This document shows, in pieces, positions 27,465 through 36,085 of a DNA stretch of 64,000 nt. The notes below the pieces were generated by a model. That model ran no database searches and was not told the origin of the DNA. It was given only the letters and a program-made list of their open reading frames with translations. A program made the position numbers and the translations under genes. The stretch comes from Nostoc sp. NMS9. Its GTDB lineage: Bacteria; Cyanobacteriota; Cyanobacteriia; Cyanobacteriales; Nostocaceae. The first letter of the stretch is position 1. Every line of letters starts with the position of its first letter. The stretch lies in assembly GCF_017114995.1 (NCBI RefSeq), contig NZ_JABXKL010000003.1, forward strand, positions 1 to 64,000. Reading direction: 5' to 3'.

Positions 27465-27489
27465 AGTTATTGCATAAAGCGATGCCTAC
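27453..27489 (+). repeat. 37-bp direct repeat, left copy (overlaps the crtR 3' end)
   Basis: Matches 29624-29660 at 35 of 37 positions (begins CAAAAAGAATAGAGTTATT, ends AAAGCGATGCCTAC). It contains the last codons and stop of crtR. The two copies enclose the toxin-antitoxin pair and the serpin gene. The right half resembles a dispersed Nostoc repeat, so part of the match may be due to that. Confidence 0.75.
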
Positions 27490-27508
27490 AGCGGGCTGCA
27501 CCTACGCA

Positions 27509-27835
27509 TCAAAAATCTCTGATTTCAACAACCACACCCGGAGCAATCGTTTCTAGGACACTATGAACACTAGGTATCAATGGAAGTAAATCAGGTAGGC
27601 GATTACTAGACGCCACCAGAACAACGACCGCCACTCCAGCCTGTTGCAAGTTTTGCTGATATCGTAAGTTTTGGTGTGTTGTCGGGAGAACCGTGAAACT
27701 CTCCTGCGCCATCAATTGCAAAAGTTCACCATTCTTTTTACCTGACCATCCCATTTCCACAACTGTGCGTACCTCATAATCAGTGAGTTGAAGCCTTAAG
27801 GGTCGTGGAACACACTCATCAAGCAGAATTCGCAT
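27509..27835 (-). CDS. DUF5615 PIN-like toxin
   Basis: 108 residues: MRILLDECVPRPLRLQL opens with the LLDExxP motif of DUF5615, followed by VRTVVEMGWSGKKNGELL and VLPTTHQNLRYQQNL. This PIN-like ribonuclease family forms toxin-antitoxin pairs with DUF433. In active members the last motif is usually TxDxD-like; here it is THQN, so the acidic residue seems replaced and activity may be reduced. It overlaps the upstream antitoxin gene by 17 bases. Confidence 0.82.
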   Translation of the reverse strand: MRILLDECVPRPLRLQLTDYEVRTVVEMGWSGKKNGELLQLMAQESFTVLPTTHQNLRYQQNLQQAGVAVVVLVASSNRLPDLLPLIPSVHSVLETIAPGVVVEIRDF

Positions 27836-28001
27836 AGGCAGTTAGCATTTCCTTTGCTAATTCTAGAGTGGCGATTGCTTGCTTACAGCTGACACTGGGA
27901 AAGTGATCTAAAAACTCATCCAGTGAATCACCTGCTTCCAGATAATCGAGCAAGGTTTTTATCGGCACACGAGTACCAACAAAAACAGGGGTTCCCCCCA
28001 A
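27819..28001 (-). CDS. DUF433 antitoxin, start codon uncertain
   Basis: 60 residues from TTG at 28001. GGTPVFVGTRVPIKTLLDYLEAGDSLDEFLDHFPSVS is a clear DUF433 antitoxin (winged-helix VapB-type). Family members normally begin about 12-15 residues earlier; translating upstream gives SRVVHSDPDILGGTP, which fits the family. No ATG, GTG or TTG occurs there before the in-frame stop. Either the TTG is used, giving a shortened protein, or the native start codon has mutated. Confidence 0.7.
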   Translation of the reverse strand: MGGTPVFVGTRVPIKTLLDYLEAGDSLDEFLDHFPSVSCKQAIATLELAKEMLTAYANSA

Positions 28002-28242
28002 TATATCGGGGTCGCTATGAACAACACGCGACGTTGATGCTATATAGTTAGTATGTGTTCGACAAACTACCTTCCGATCCTAACTCTCGTCGTCTGGGAA
28101 ATCTCACTATATATTCCATTGTCTCTTTGCAGAGTGCGATCGCTGCCTGACAAAAGTACATCACGATCAAGTCTAGCCTTCATAGTCAACTGAGTGCGAT
28201 CGCTAAGATAGATGGTTGATTTAGGGACTTCCAAATAAAAGG

Positions 28243-29424
28243 CTACAAACTCCCCTCAAGATTGACTATTTTCCCAAGAAAAAGGACACTCCCTGTTATC
28301 TTCTCGCGAATCAGAAAAATGAAGGGACGATCAACTTTAAAAACTGGTACTGGTAAAGGTGGCTCAGAGCAGCATAAATTTACCATCCCAATAGCTGTTG
28401 CGGCTGCTGCTTCAGTACCCTCTTCATTTACATTAACAAAAGCCTGATGGACAACTGCTCCAATGTACAACCCATTTTCTCTGCCATCCATACCAGAGAA
28501 ATTAGCTTTATTTTCATCAAAACCATCTCTCATCCCCATCGCAATCAAAGTCTCATTTAATTTAAACTGAGAACTGACTCTGAAACGTGGCAGAAATACA
28601 CGAACCTCTCTCTCTTGAAGTCCCTCTACCCAATTCGCCAGATTTTCCAGGGTTAAGTTGTCTTCAACTTTCCTCAGTCCGTTAATCTGTTTGGGTAACA
28701 GAACAAGCATTGATAGATCATTGCCAACGTATGGTAACTGAAGAACCTGTAAGTCCTCGGTTTCTCTGTACCCAAATGTCTCCTGCTGCTCCATCATAGG
28801 CACTTGAATCTTTTTGGCAGATGTTATCCAAAATGGAGCTGTTTCCGTGAGGGTATTGTCAAACTTATTTTTCCAGTTTACTTGGAAATAAATCGCATTG
28901 ACTAAGACTAGACGTGTCAATTCATTCAGAGAATTTACCGGGATCAAATTCTGAATCTTATCCTTAGTTTTTTCAGCAACCCAAGCATTAATAATGTTTT
29001 CTGCTGTTTCTGGATCTTTCTGATAATCGACGGCAGTAACTACCACCCCATAAGAATTGTTTACGAGCTTTAAAAACTCTTTAAGCAAAGGATATCCCGT
29101 TTGGGGCCATAGTGAATTGGCAGTTTGCAACAGAATTCCTGACCAATCTTGTACTGCTTTCAATTCCATTTCTAGGCAAGCAAATATCTGGTGAAGTTGT
29201 TGCTGCCCCGATGTGAAATGGAGAACTTGAGCTATTTGCCTTTCTGTCTCTTTACGAGCACCAGCGTAAGTCATAGCTAATGCTAAAGATATACTGTATG
29301 GGGAAAAGAATAGGTTTTTTTCCGTTGACTTAAGTCTTTCATACAAATCAAGAGCAAAAGCAGTGTTTCCCTTCACAATACTTTCGATGTCTGGATTAAC
29401 TTCTTCTATAGGAGAATCTTTCAT
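28243..29424 (-). CDS. Serpin family protease inhibitor
   Basis: 393 residues, full serpin length, no signal peptide. Core landmarks include NLFFSPYSISLALAMTYAGA near 37-56, LVLVNAIYFQVNWKNKF near 172-188 and VDRPFIFLIREK near 364-375. The reactive-centre loop hinge NEEGTEAAAATA (333-344) has the small residues of inhibitory serpins. Counting 17 residues from hinge E334 puts P1 at L350 with C351-C352 at P1'-P2'. It would trap a serine or cysteine protease by the suicide mechanism, in the cytoplasm. The target is unknown. Serpins are patchy in bacteria. Confidence 0.93.
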   Translation of the reverse strand: MKDSPIEEVNPDIESIVKGNTAFALDLYERLKSTEKNLFFSPYSISLALAMTYAGARKETERQIAQVLHFTSGQQQLHQIFACLEMELKAVQDWSGILLQTANSLWPQTGYPLLKEFLKLVNNSYGVVVTAVDYQKDPETAENIINAWVAEKTKDKIQNLIPVNSLNELTRLVLVNAIYFQVNWKNKFDNTLTETAPFWITSAKKIQVPMMEQQETFGYRETEDLQVLQLPYVGNDLSMLVLLPKQINGLRKVEDNLTLENLANWVEGLQEREVRVFLPRFRVSSQFKLNETLIAMGMRDGFDENKANFSGMDGRENGLYIGAVVHQAFVNVNEEGTEAAAATAIGMVNLCCSEPPLPVPVFKVDRPFIFLIREKITGSVLFLGKIVNLEGSL

Positions 29425-29832
29425 CTTCAGACTGGTTTAAAATTTTTTTCACACAGGTATAAGCGACTGTAGAATAGGTTGCGATCGCCTGAATTGAACT
29501 TTACCACTGCAATCAAAGATTACGTAATTATTGTTACATAAAGTTTACGTAATTATTTTACGCTTTTGACTTAACTGCTAGCTGTGATGTTTGTAAAGTC
29601 CGTCGGCTGGAATTGATTCTCACCAAAAAGAATAGAGTTATTACATAAAGCGATGTCTACGTTGGTAACAGAGCTTTGTAAGGGTTTAGAACTATTTGCT
29701 ACAAGATTAAATGGCGATCGCATCCCTTGTAAACTCAAGCTGTTGATTCAGCTTTGCATTTGCTTATCTATTTGTGGCAAATGCTGATGTTATCGAACAA
29801 TTAACCAAATCTTTGTGAGTCCAAACAGGCCG
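29425..29832. other. Spacer upstream of the serpin gene
   Basis: 408 bases without a gene. It carries a repeat of GTAATTATT-type sequence at about 29524-29562 (GTAATTATTGTTACATAAAG then GTAATTATTTTACG), which may include the serpin promoter, the right copy of the 37-bp direct repeat at 29624-29660, and a single GCGATCGC near 29715. Confidence 0.5.
29624..29660 (+). repeat. 37-bp direct repeat, right copy
   Basis: Second copy of the sequence at 27453-27489 with two differences. It holds the final codons of crtR outside any gene, so it looks like a duplicated crtR end that marks the right boundary of the inserted toxin-antitoxin/serpin segment. Confidence 0.75.
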
Positions 29833-30531
29833 CTAAACTGACTCTACTGAGGAAGCACCGAAACGATAGCCTTTGCCGTAGACTGTGTGAATCAGCACAG
29901 TTTCTCTACCTACCTCAATCTTACGCCGCAGCAAACGAATTAATGCCGCAATCACATTACTACTGGGTTGTTCTGACTCTTGCCACAAATTTTGCATAAT
30001 CTGGGCATGAGTTAGCAATTGTCCACTATGTTCCATAAAGTATTGCAACAACTGGCTTTCTTTTTGCGATAGCTCAATTATTCGTCCTTGGCGATAGGCT
30101 ACTTGATTTTCACAATCTAGTTCTAAATCAGCAACGGTTAAACGTCCGGTAGTAGTTTCATAAATTTGAGTACCGGAACGACGCAATAAAGCGCGGATTC
30201 TTGCTAATAACTCCCGCAGTTCAAAAGGTTTAACCAAATAGTCATCAGCACCAGCATCTAAACCTTGTACGCGGTCATCAAGAGTATCTTTAGCTGTAAG
30301 AAACAGAACGGGAGTGGTTTTGCTTTGGCGTCGCAATTCCTGACAAATCTCTAACCCCGTTTTTCCTGGCAGCATCCAATCTAAAATAAGTAGGTCATAA
30401 CTGCCTGCTTGTGCAAGTTCGTTACCAGATGTCCCATCATAAACGGCATCTACAGCGTAACCCTCACGAGTTAACAAGCGGCTCAAGGGTTGAGTTAGTT
30501 CAACTTCATCATCAACTAATAAAATTCTCAT
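29833..30531 (-). CDS. rppA: OmpR-type response regulator, RppA-like
   Basis: 232 residues from ATG at 30531 (ATG at 30549 also in frame). Receiver domain MRILLVDDEVELTQPLSRLL with phospho-acceptor Asp in LLILDWMLPG and Lys in YLVKPFE, then an OmpR/PhoB winged helix from about 125 (LTVADLELDCENQVAYRQG.. to HTVYGKGYRF). Matches the RppA/NrsR branch that in Synechocystis responds to redox or nickel. The probable kinase lies 1.6 kb away, separated by hisG and repeats. Divergent from hisG with a 76-base gap. Confidence 0.78.
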   Translation of the reverse strand: MRILLVDDEVELTQPLSRLLTREGYAVDAVYDGTSGNELAQAGSYDLLILDWMLPGKTGLEICQELRRQSKTTPVLFLTAKDTLDDRVQGLDAGADDYLVKPFELRELLARIRALLRRSGTQIYETTTGRLTVADLELDCENQVAYRQGRIIELSQKESQLLQYFMEHSGQLLTHAQIMQNLWQESEQPSSNVIAALIRLLRRKIEVGRETVLIHTVYGKGYRFGASSVESV

Positions 30532-30607
30532 GCTACTTGTGGTAAGCATATAGAGATATTCTCAATATTATTCAACTGCCAAGACGCTAAGGATACCAAT
30601 ACAAAAA

Positions 30608-31252
30608 ATGCTGACTGTTGCATTGCCAAAAGGGGAACTACTTAAAAATAGCATCCGCTTGCTACAAGCTGTCGGATTAGATTTTAGTGCTTTTTTAGAT
30701 TCAGGAACTCGCCAACTTCAAATTCCTGACACTAAGGGAGTTGCAAAAGCTTTACTGGTGCGGGCGCAAGATGTCCCTGTTTATGTAGAATATGGTCAAG
30801 CACAACTGGGGGTTGTTGGTTACGATGTGTTGCGAGAGAAACAGCCGCAAGTTGCCCACTTGGTAGATTTACAGTTTGGTCATTGTCGCATGTCGGTGGC
30901 GGTAAAAGCATCAAGTTCTTACCGATCGCCTTTAGATTTACCACCGCATGGTAGAGTTGCTTCAAAATATGTGAATTGCGCTCGTGAATATTTCCATAGT
31001 CTGGATTTACCTGTGGAAATAGTGCCATTGTATGGTTCAGTAGAGCTAGGTCCAATTACTGGAATGTCAGAGGCGATCGTAGATTTGGTTTCTACAGGGC
31101 GAACTTTGCGCGAAAATGGTTTGATTGAAATTGCTAGTCTGTATCAAAGCACGGCGCGATTGATTGCCCATCCTTTGAGTTACCGTCTGAATACGGGTAA
31201 TCTGAGTGATGTGATTGGCAAGCTGCGGGAGGCCATTTTGGTAGAGGTTTAA
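30608..31252 (+). CDS. hisG: ATP phosphoribosyltransferase, short form
   Basis: 214 residues, first step of histidine synthesis (ATP plus PRPP to phosphoribosyl-ATP). [19 protein letters not shown] at the start and [14 protein letters not shown] near 158-171 (PRPP loop) are diagnostic. It lacks the regulatory third domain, so it is the HisG-S form that requires the HisZ subunit, not seen in this window. Normal length. Confidence 0.95.
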   Translation: MLTVALPKGELLKNSIRLLQAVGLDFSAFLDSGTRQLQIPDTKGVAKALLVRAQDVPVYVEYGQAQLGVVGYDVLREKQPQVAHLVDLQFGHCRMSVAVKASSSYRSPLDLPPHGRVASKYVNCAREYFHSLDLPVEIVPLYGSVELGPITGMSEAIVDLVSTGRTLRENGLIEIASLYQSTARLIAHPLSYRLNTGNLSDVIGKLREAILVEV

Positions 31253-31368
31253 TATCATTTGTAATTCGTAATAATGTTTCTACAGATGCTCGTTCCTAGC
31301 TAACCCTGAACTATTCGTTCGTACAGCCTCTCGTAGAGAAGATATAGCGCTTCTCGTTTGCGTGAGGT

Positions 31369-31404
31369 ACACCTGTAGGGGCACGGCAGTGCCCCTACAG
31401 GTGT
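31369..31404. repeat. Perfect 16-bp stem hairpin
   Basis: ACACCTGTAGGGGCAC at 31369-31384 and its exact complement at 31389-31404 around a GGCA loop. It lies about 120 bases after hisG and has no T run. A GGGCACTGCCGTGCC fragment of the same type lies near 31590. Confidence 0.7.
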
Positions 31405-31405
31405 C

Positions 31406-31875
31406 AACTTAACGTAAAAACCAGTCTAGACATAGCTTTGAGAGATTGTCTTGTTCCCCTGCTCTGACTGGGAATGCCGTCTTAGAGGCTCCGCCTCAAG
31501 ACTTGCGGCAAAGCCGCAATGATGTGCATTTTCAGCCTCCGGCTGTAAACGAGGTTTGAAAAGGGTTTCGGCTTAAGTTGACACCAATGGGCACTGCCGT
31601 GCCTCTACACCCCAGGATATAATGTTGTACCGCATCTGAATGGGAACCGCTATAGTAATTCGGAATTCAAGTGACTTCCAGATAAAAAATACTCAACTGT
31701 TGCTTGTGGGGTGGACATCTAACTACATGTGTTAACTTAACTTAAAAACCAGTCTAGACAAAGCTTTGAAAGATTGCCTATTTCGCAGCCTCAGACTGTG
31801 ATGCTGTTCATTGGGTTGCTGTCAGCCCAATGAGCAGCATTTCTAGCTTCTGGCTAAAAACTAGGTTTTAAAAGC
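31406..31875. repeat. Two tandemly placed copies of a ~150-bp dispersed element
   Basis: Copy one starts near 31406 and copy two near 31734, both with AACTTAAC..AAAAACCAGTCTAGACA and then AGCTTTGA. Both run through hairpins (GTCTGAGGC-type, then a GAGGCTCCGCCTC or CCCAATGAGCAGC variant) to an end at about 31575 and 31875. Part of copy one also matches 2905-3010. The whole spacer 31253-32122 has no gene. Confidence 0.65.
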
Positions 31876-32122
31876 CCTTACCTTTTGTTGTATAAGACGC
31901 GTAGAAACTCACCATATACAAAGATTAAATTTTTTATTTAACCCCTCAGTAAATGGAATCAAAGTTATATTTATATTATTTTTTTGAGCGTTAAAATTGT
32001 TTGCGATCGCAAACAATTGAACCAGTATTATTTTGGACAAAATTGTTGATAATAAAAAGCACTTTAAAATTATACTTAACACGTAATCTGATGAGATTCA
32101 GTCAAACAAAGTAGGTGAAAAT

Positions 32123-33577
32123 GTGTTTCAGGCTACTCGCCGCCGTCTTGCAATTTGGTACACTGCCGTCACTGCTGTATTGCTGCTACTGTTTGCCAGT
32201 GGCGTTTATTTATACTTTCGTACTACACTGATTGAGCGGATTGATGACACCCTTAACCATGTAGTGGAAATAGTGGAGCGTTGCCTCACAACCAGTGGTT
32301 GTGCATCTACGCTCATATTTGAGCCAATTAATACTGATGCAGATAAATTTCGCATTAATGTAGAAGCCAGTTTTGGTGATAATACCGACACTGTAGAAGA
32401 TGACCACATTGACCTAGAATGGTTTAGTCCAACTGGTAAATTACTTTGGTCAACGCTATCTGAACCCCTAAATATTCCCATTCGTGTCAATCGCACTGGT
32501 GAAACTGTGCGCGTAGTCAAAGGAGAGAGTAAAAATTCAAAATTTAAAATTCCTAGCTCCCCACTCTTATTACGACAAGTCACCGAACGAGTAGAAGTGA
32601 GACGACAAGTATTAGGATATCTGCGCGTTAGTCATCCCTGGTTTGAAGTTACTAAACCTAGTCGCCAGTTAATTTTTGATTTGGCATTAGGTATTGGCTT
32701 AATGGTGCTTTCTGTAGGCGCAAGTGGTTGGTTTCTTTCGGGTAAAGCGATGGAACCGGTGGGTGAATCTTATCAACGTCTTAAACAATTCACTGCTGAT
32801 GCTTCCCACGAACTTAGAAGTCCTATCACTTTGATTCAAACTAATGTGCAAGTTGCGCTTGCTGACTTGGATTTAGCAGAGACAGAAACGACTACTTCTT
32901 TGCAATATCGACAACAGTTAAAGGTGGTGGAACGGTTAACGCAGCGTTTGGGTAAGTTAGTCAATGACTTACTCTTCCTAGCAAGACAGGATAGTGGTCT
33001 TAGCAAAGATACTTTTTCACCTTGTCCATTGGACGCTTTGCTAATAGAGGTGGTTGAAGAACAACAATTGTTAGTCCCTGAGAAAGAAATCGCCCTTTCT
33101 CTAGACTTAGTTGACCCTCCTATCTCTGAAACTAGCCCCGAATTACTGGAAAATTGGTTTACTCTTGTAGGTAATTGGGATCAATTGGTGCGGCTGTTCA
33201 CAAATTTAATTGCTAACGCTTTGCATTACACTCCAGCAGGTGGACGAGTGAAAGTGGAATTGGCGCGGATAGAAGGAATAAATCGTGTTTCTGGACTACG
33301 TAACACCAGTGCCCAGTTGCAAGTTAAGGTGAGTGATACCGGAGTTGGAATTCCAGCCGAAGCGCTACCACGCTTGTTTGACCGCTTTTATCGAGTAGAT
33401 CCGGCACGTACTCATAGGACGGGGAATACAGCGACAGCCAGTGCTACAGGTTCAGGATTGGGATTAGCGATCGCTCAAGCTATTGTCGAATATCATCACG
33501 GTCATATTCAAGTTGAAAGTACCCAAGGCATTGGTGCTACCTTTACTATCACTTTACCAATAACTCTTGAGTCTTAA
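32123..33577 (+). CDS. rppB: Sensor histidine kinase, RppB-like
   Basis: 484 residues from GTG at 32123 with AGGTG 10 bases before it. Two membrane segments (about 13-32 and 188-207) enclose an extracytoplasmic sensor domain of ~150 residues. HisKA with FTADASHELRSPITLIQTN, then HATPase with NLIANALHYTPAGG, DTGVGIPAEAL and GSGLGLAIAQAIV. Matches RppB, the usual partner of RppA. The pair is unusual in being separated by hisG and a repeat block. Confidence 0.78.
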   Translation: MFQATRRRLAIWYTAVTAVLLLLFASGVYLYFRTTLIERIDDTLNHVVEIVERCLTTSGCASTLIFEPINTDADKFRINVEASFGDNTDTVEDDHIDLEWFSPTGKLLWSTLSEPLNIPIRVNRTGETVRVVKGESKNSKFKIPSSPLLLRQVTERVEVRRQVLGYLRVSHPWFEVTKPSRQLIFDLALGIGLMVLSVGASGWFLSGKAMEPVGESYQRLKQFTADASHELRSPITLIQTNVQVALADLDLAETETTTSLQYRQQLKVVERLTQRLGKLVNDLLFLARQDSGLSKDTFSPCPLDALLIEVVEEQQLLVPEKEIALSLDLVDPPISETSPELLENWFTLVGNWDQLVRLFTNLIANALHYTPAGGRVKVELARIEGINRVSGLRNTSAQLQVKVSDTGVGIPAEALPRLFDRFYRVDPARTHRTGNTATASATGSGLGLAIAQAIVEYHHGHIQVESTQGIGATFTITLPITLES

Positions 33578-33713
33578 TTCGCGAATAAATTTTTATTTCC
33601 TGTGATAGATGTAAGATTTTAGCCCATTCAAATTGACTTTAGTTATTAGCGAGAAAATTTATTTTTTAGCAGTATATTGAATTTGACTATTACACAAATG
33701 TGCTTAATGACAA

Positions 33714-33827
33714 TAGACCTCTTGCATAAATCAAAAATAAAGAACGCCACTCCGCATTTGCTGACACAAACGCTCGCCTCCCCGATGCTTTGGGGGTGGG
33801 GTGTTAGGGACTTTTGCAAGAGGTCTA
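33714..33827. repeat. 114-bp MITE-like element
   Basis: TAGACCTCTTGCA at 33714-33726 and TGCAAGAGGTCTA at 33815-33827 are perfect inverted ends, extending imperfectly inward by six bases. No coding capacity. The ends carry TA, as in IS630/Tc1-type TA target duplication, which is an inference. The rest of 33578-34028 shows no gene. Confidence 0.6.
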
Positions 33828-34028
33828 ATGATTAAGACTTTAAATCTTGAGAATGAAATATTTTCATTTTTTTAGATTATTTCCGTATCCTTAGCTAGAT
33901 GCGATCAATTGAGTAATTTGTTAAATGTTTAGATGTATTCAACGACCGATAAAACCTAATTTAATTTCCGGTTGGAGAAATCTTTGTCAGAAAAAAAGTT
34001 GAAGTTTTTTTAGGAGTTTAGAAAAAAT

Positions 34029-34775
34029 ATGAAATTTCAAAATTTCCGCAAGTATAGCAAGTTATTTGGCGCTCTTTGTGGGGGATTCCTGATTAGTCTG
34101 CCAGCAATTCCTCAAGCTTTCGCACAAGAATCTACTCCCAAGGTTAAAGAGCCAGGAGCTACTTCTTCAACACTAAACCCAAGTCCCAGCATTTTTAACG
34201 AACCACCCTACAAGCGCTCTCAAGCTCCCGTATCACCAGAATCAGGTGTCACACCATCACAACCAGTTCCTCCGGCTGAAGGGCAAGTGTCTCCCGTACC
34301 ACCACAACCAGTTCCTCCGGCTGAGGGGCAAGTGTCTCCCGTACCACCACAACCAGGTGCTAGACCACCACGCCCAATTCCTGGCGATCGAACTCAACAG
34401 CCTTCACCACCTGCGGTTTCTAATGACCAACAACCACTAGTTGAACCACGGCAAACCCCCAGTGCGACGATCGCACTCACTAATGGTATGGTTAATATCA
34501 GGTTGGTGAATAATACTGCGGCTAAGATAACTTTTCAAGTGATTGGCGATACGGCACCGCGATCGCTAGAAGGTAAGTCAGATGTAACACTGCAAGCTTT
34601 AAAAGCACCAGTAACAGTAACATTTGAACGACAAGATGGTGGACAGTTAATAGTGACTCCACAAGCTTCTTCAGAGCCAGGAAGTTTGGAAGTTACATTT
34701 AAGGAAGCCACCAATGCAGCACAGGGCAGAAGTGCTCTAAGAATTGAACGAAACGGTTCAGTGTTCTTGAATTAA
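34029..34775 (+). CDS. Exported Pro-rich protein of unknown function
   Basis: 248 residues. Signal peptide with hydrophobic LFGALCGGFLISLPAI and cleavage-like AFAQE near 34-38. A disordered Pro/Ser/Gln segment follows (about 40-145) containing two exact copies of the 15-residue unit PVPPAEGQVSPVPPQ, then a beta-rich C-terminal domain of about 100 residues (VNIRLVNNTAAKITFQVIGDTAPRS). The C-terminal fold is not one I recognise. AGGAG lies 12 bases before the ATG. Likely periplasmic or wall-associated. Confidence 0.8.
   Translation: MKFQNFRKYSKLFGALCGGFLISLPAIPQAFAQESTPKVKEPGATSSTLNPSPSIFNEPPYKRSQAPVSPESGVTPSQPVPPAEGQVSPVPPQPVPPAEGQVSPVPPQPGARPPRPIPGDRTQQPSPPAVSNDQQPLVEPRQTPSATIALTNGMVNIRLVNNTAAKITFQVIGDTAPRSLEGKSDVTLQALKAPVTVTFERQDGGQLIVTPQASSEPGSLEVTFKEATNAAQGRSALRIERNGSVFLN
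34261..34350 (+). repeat. 45-bp coding tandem repeat
   Basis: AACCAGTTCCTCCGGCTGA.. starts at 34261 and again at 34306, with the next AACCAG at 34351, so there are two 45-base units. They differ by one base and encode PVPPAEGQVSPVPPQ twice in the exported protein. Confidence 0.9.
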
Positions 34776-34917
34776 TTAATTTAGAGCTAGGGCGAAGGTA
34801 ATTCGCGGCTACACAAATAAGAGCTACACCCACTTGGGGTAAGAGAAAATCAAGCTTTTATAGGTTCTCCCTGTGTAGACGCGGTTTTTAACCGCCCTTT
34901 TAACGTTCAATTGACTA

Positions 34918-35997
34918 CTACTTTCGCTGAAGCATTTTAGTTAATTGATCCCGCAATTGCACTTCTTGCTTGCTATCTTGCAATGTCCGCGCCAGTATAA
35001 TTGCCCTTTCATAAAAATTGCTGGCAGTTAGGTAATTACCTTGTTGCTTATATAACTGGGCATAAGATTCAAAAGATTTTAATTCTTCGCGTAAATTTTG
35101 TAATTCTTTCGCGAGTGCTAAACGTTGCTCTAGTAAGTCAAAGGCGCGTTCGTAGCGTCCTACAGCAGTGTGAGCCGTAACTAAACCGTCAATTGCTCGT
35201 AATTCATTGGTGCGATCGCGGTTGGTTTTAGCTGTCTGCATTGCTTCACCATAAGTAGCAATGGTATCTTGATAATTTCCAGATGCTAAATAAGCATCTC
35301 CTAAATTATTCAAAGTATTTGCTTCACCGATGGCATCGCCAGTCTGACGGCGGAAAGTTAAAGCATTTTCGTACAGTTTAATCGCCTTGTTATAATCTCC
35401 CAACCTGGCACTTACTAAACCCAAATTACTCAAAGACAGTCCTTCACCTTCAATATTTTTGACCCCATGAGCAATTGCGAGTGCATCTTCAATTGTTTCA
35501 CCAGCAGCAGCAGATTCGCCTTTTTGCAGCAGAAATGTACCGATATTATTCAGCACAAAAATCTGAGATTGGAAGTCTTTAGTATCACGAGCGATCGCTA
35601 ATCCTCTTCTGAAAGCATCTTCTGCCTCTTTTGAACTACCAAGCTGCACATAAGCCTTAGCAAGCAAATTGTACGTCAGACCTTGTGCTTTCAGGTCGCC
35701 AATGGAATGATATAGTTCTAATGCCCGCAAACAAGACGCAATTGTTTTGTCGGCATGTCCTGAAGCGTATTCTTGTTGAGCAACACGCAGCAAACCGTCT
35801 GCTTCATCTCTTGATTGTCGCCCAACGGAATTATTTAAAGGGCGATGGAGTTGTTCAGAAATATCAACCGCACCCGCTACAGGACTCAGCAAAAAAGTAA
35901 ACAGTAAAAAGCTGTGTAAAAGTACCTGCGGACAAGAAATCGCACCTACACAAATTAAGCCTACCTTTTGCCAGGGAGATACAAGCCGTTGTTTCAT
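34918..35997 (-). CDS. Exported TPR protein
   Basis: 359 residues. Signal-like hydrophobic HSFLLFTFLLSPVAGAV near 28-44, then a disordered stretch and about six to seven tetratricopeptide repeats (for example ALAIAHGVKNIEGEGLSLSNLG, YENALTFRRQTGDAIGEANTL) of the 40-residue type found in CHAT and kinesin-light-chain proteins. Protein-interaction role probable; no catalytic domain. Convergent with the Pro-rich exported protein. Confidence 0.85.
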   Translation of the reverse strand: MKQRLVSPWQKVGLICVGAISCPQVLLHSFLLFTFLLSPVAGAVDISEQLHRPLNNSVGRQSRDEADGLLRVAQQEYASGHADKTIASCLRALELYHSIGDLKAQGLTYNLLAKAYVQLGSSKEAEDAFRRGLAIARDTKDFQSQIFVLNNIGTFLLQKGESAAAGETIEDALAIAHGVKNIEGEGLSLSNLGLVSARLGDYNKAIKLYENALTFRRQTGDAIGEANTLNNLGDAYLASGNYQDTIATYGEAMQTAKTNRDRTNELRAIDGLVTAHTAVGRYERAFDLLEQRLALAKELQNLREELKSFESYAQLYKQQGNYLTASNFYERAIILARTLQDSKQEVQLRDQLTKMLQRK

Positions 35998-36085
35998 AAA
36001 AATTACCCGTAAAGTTGCGGGTTTAAGTAGAAGGTCTAAGAAGAAGTTTTAAGTTTTAAATTGAAGACAATTAATATACGCATTT

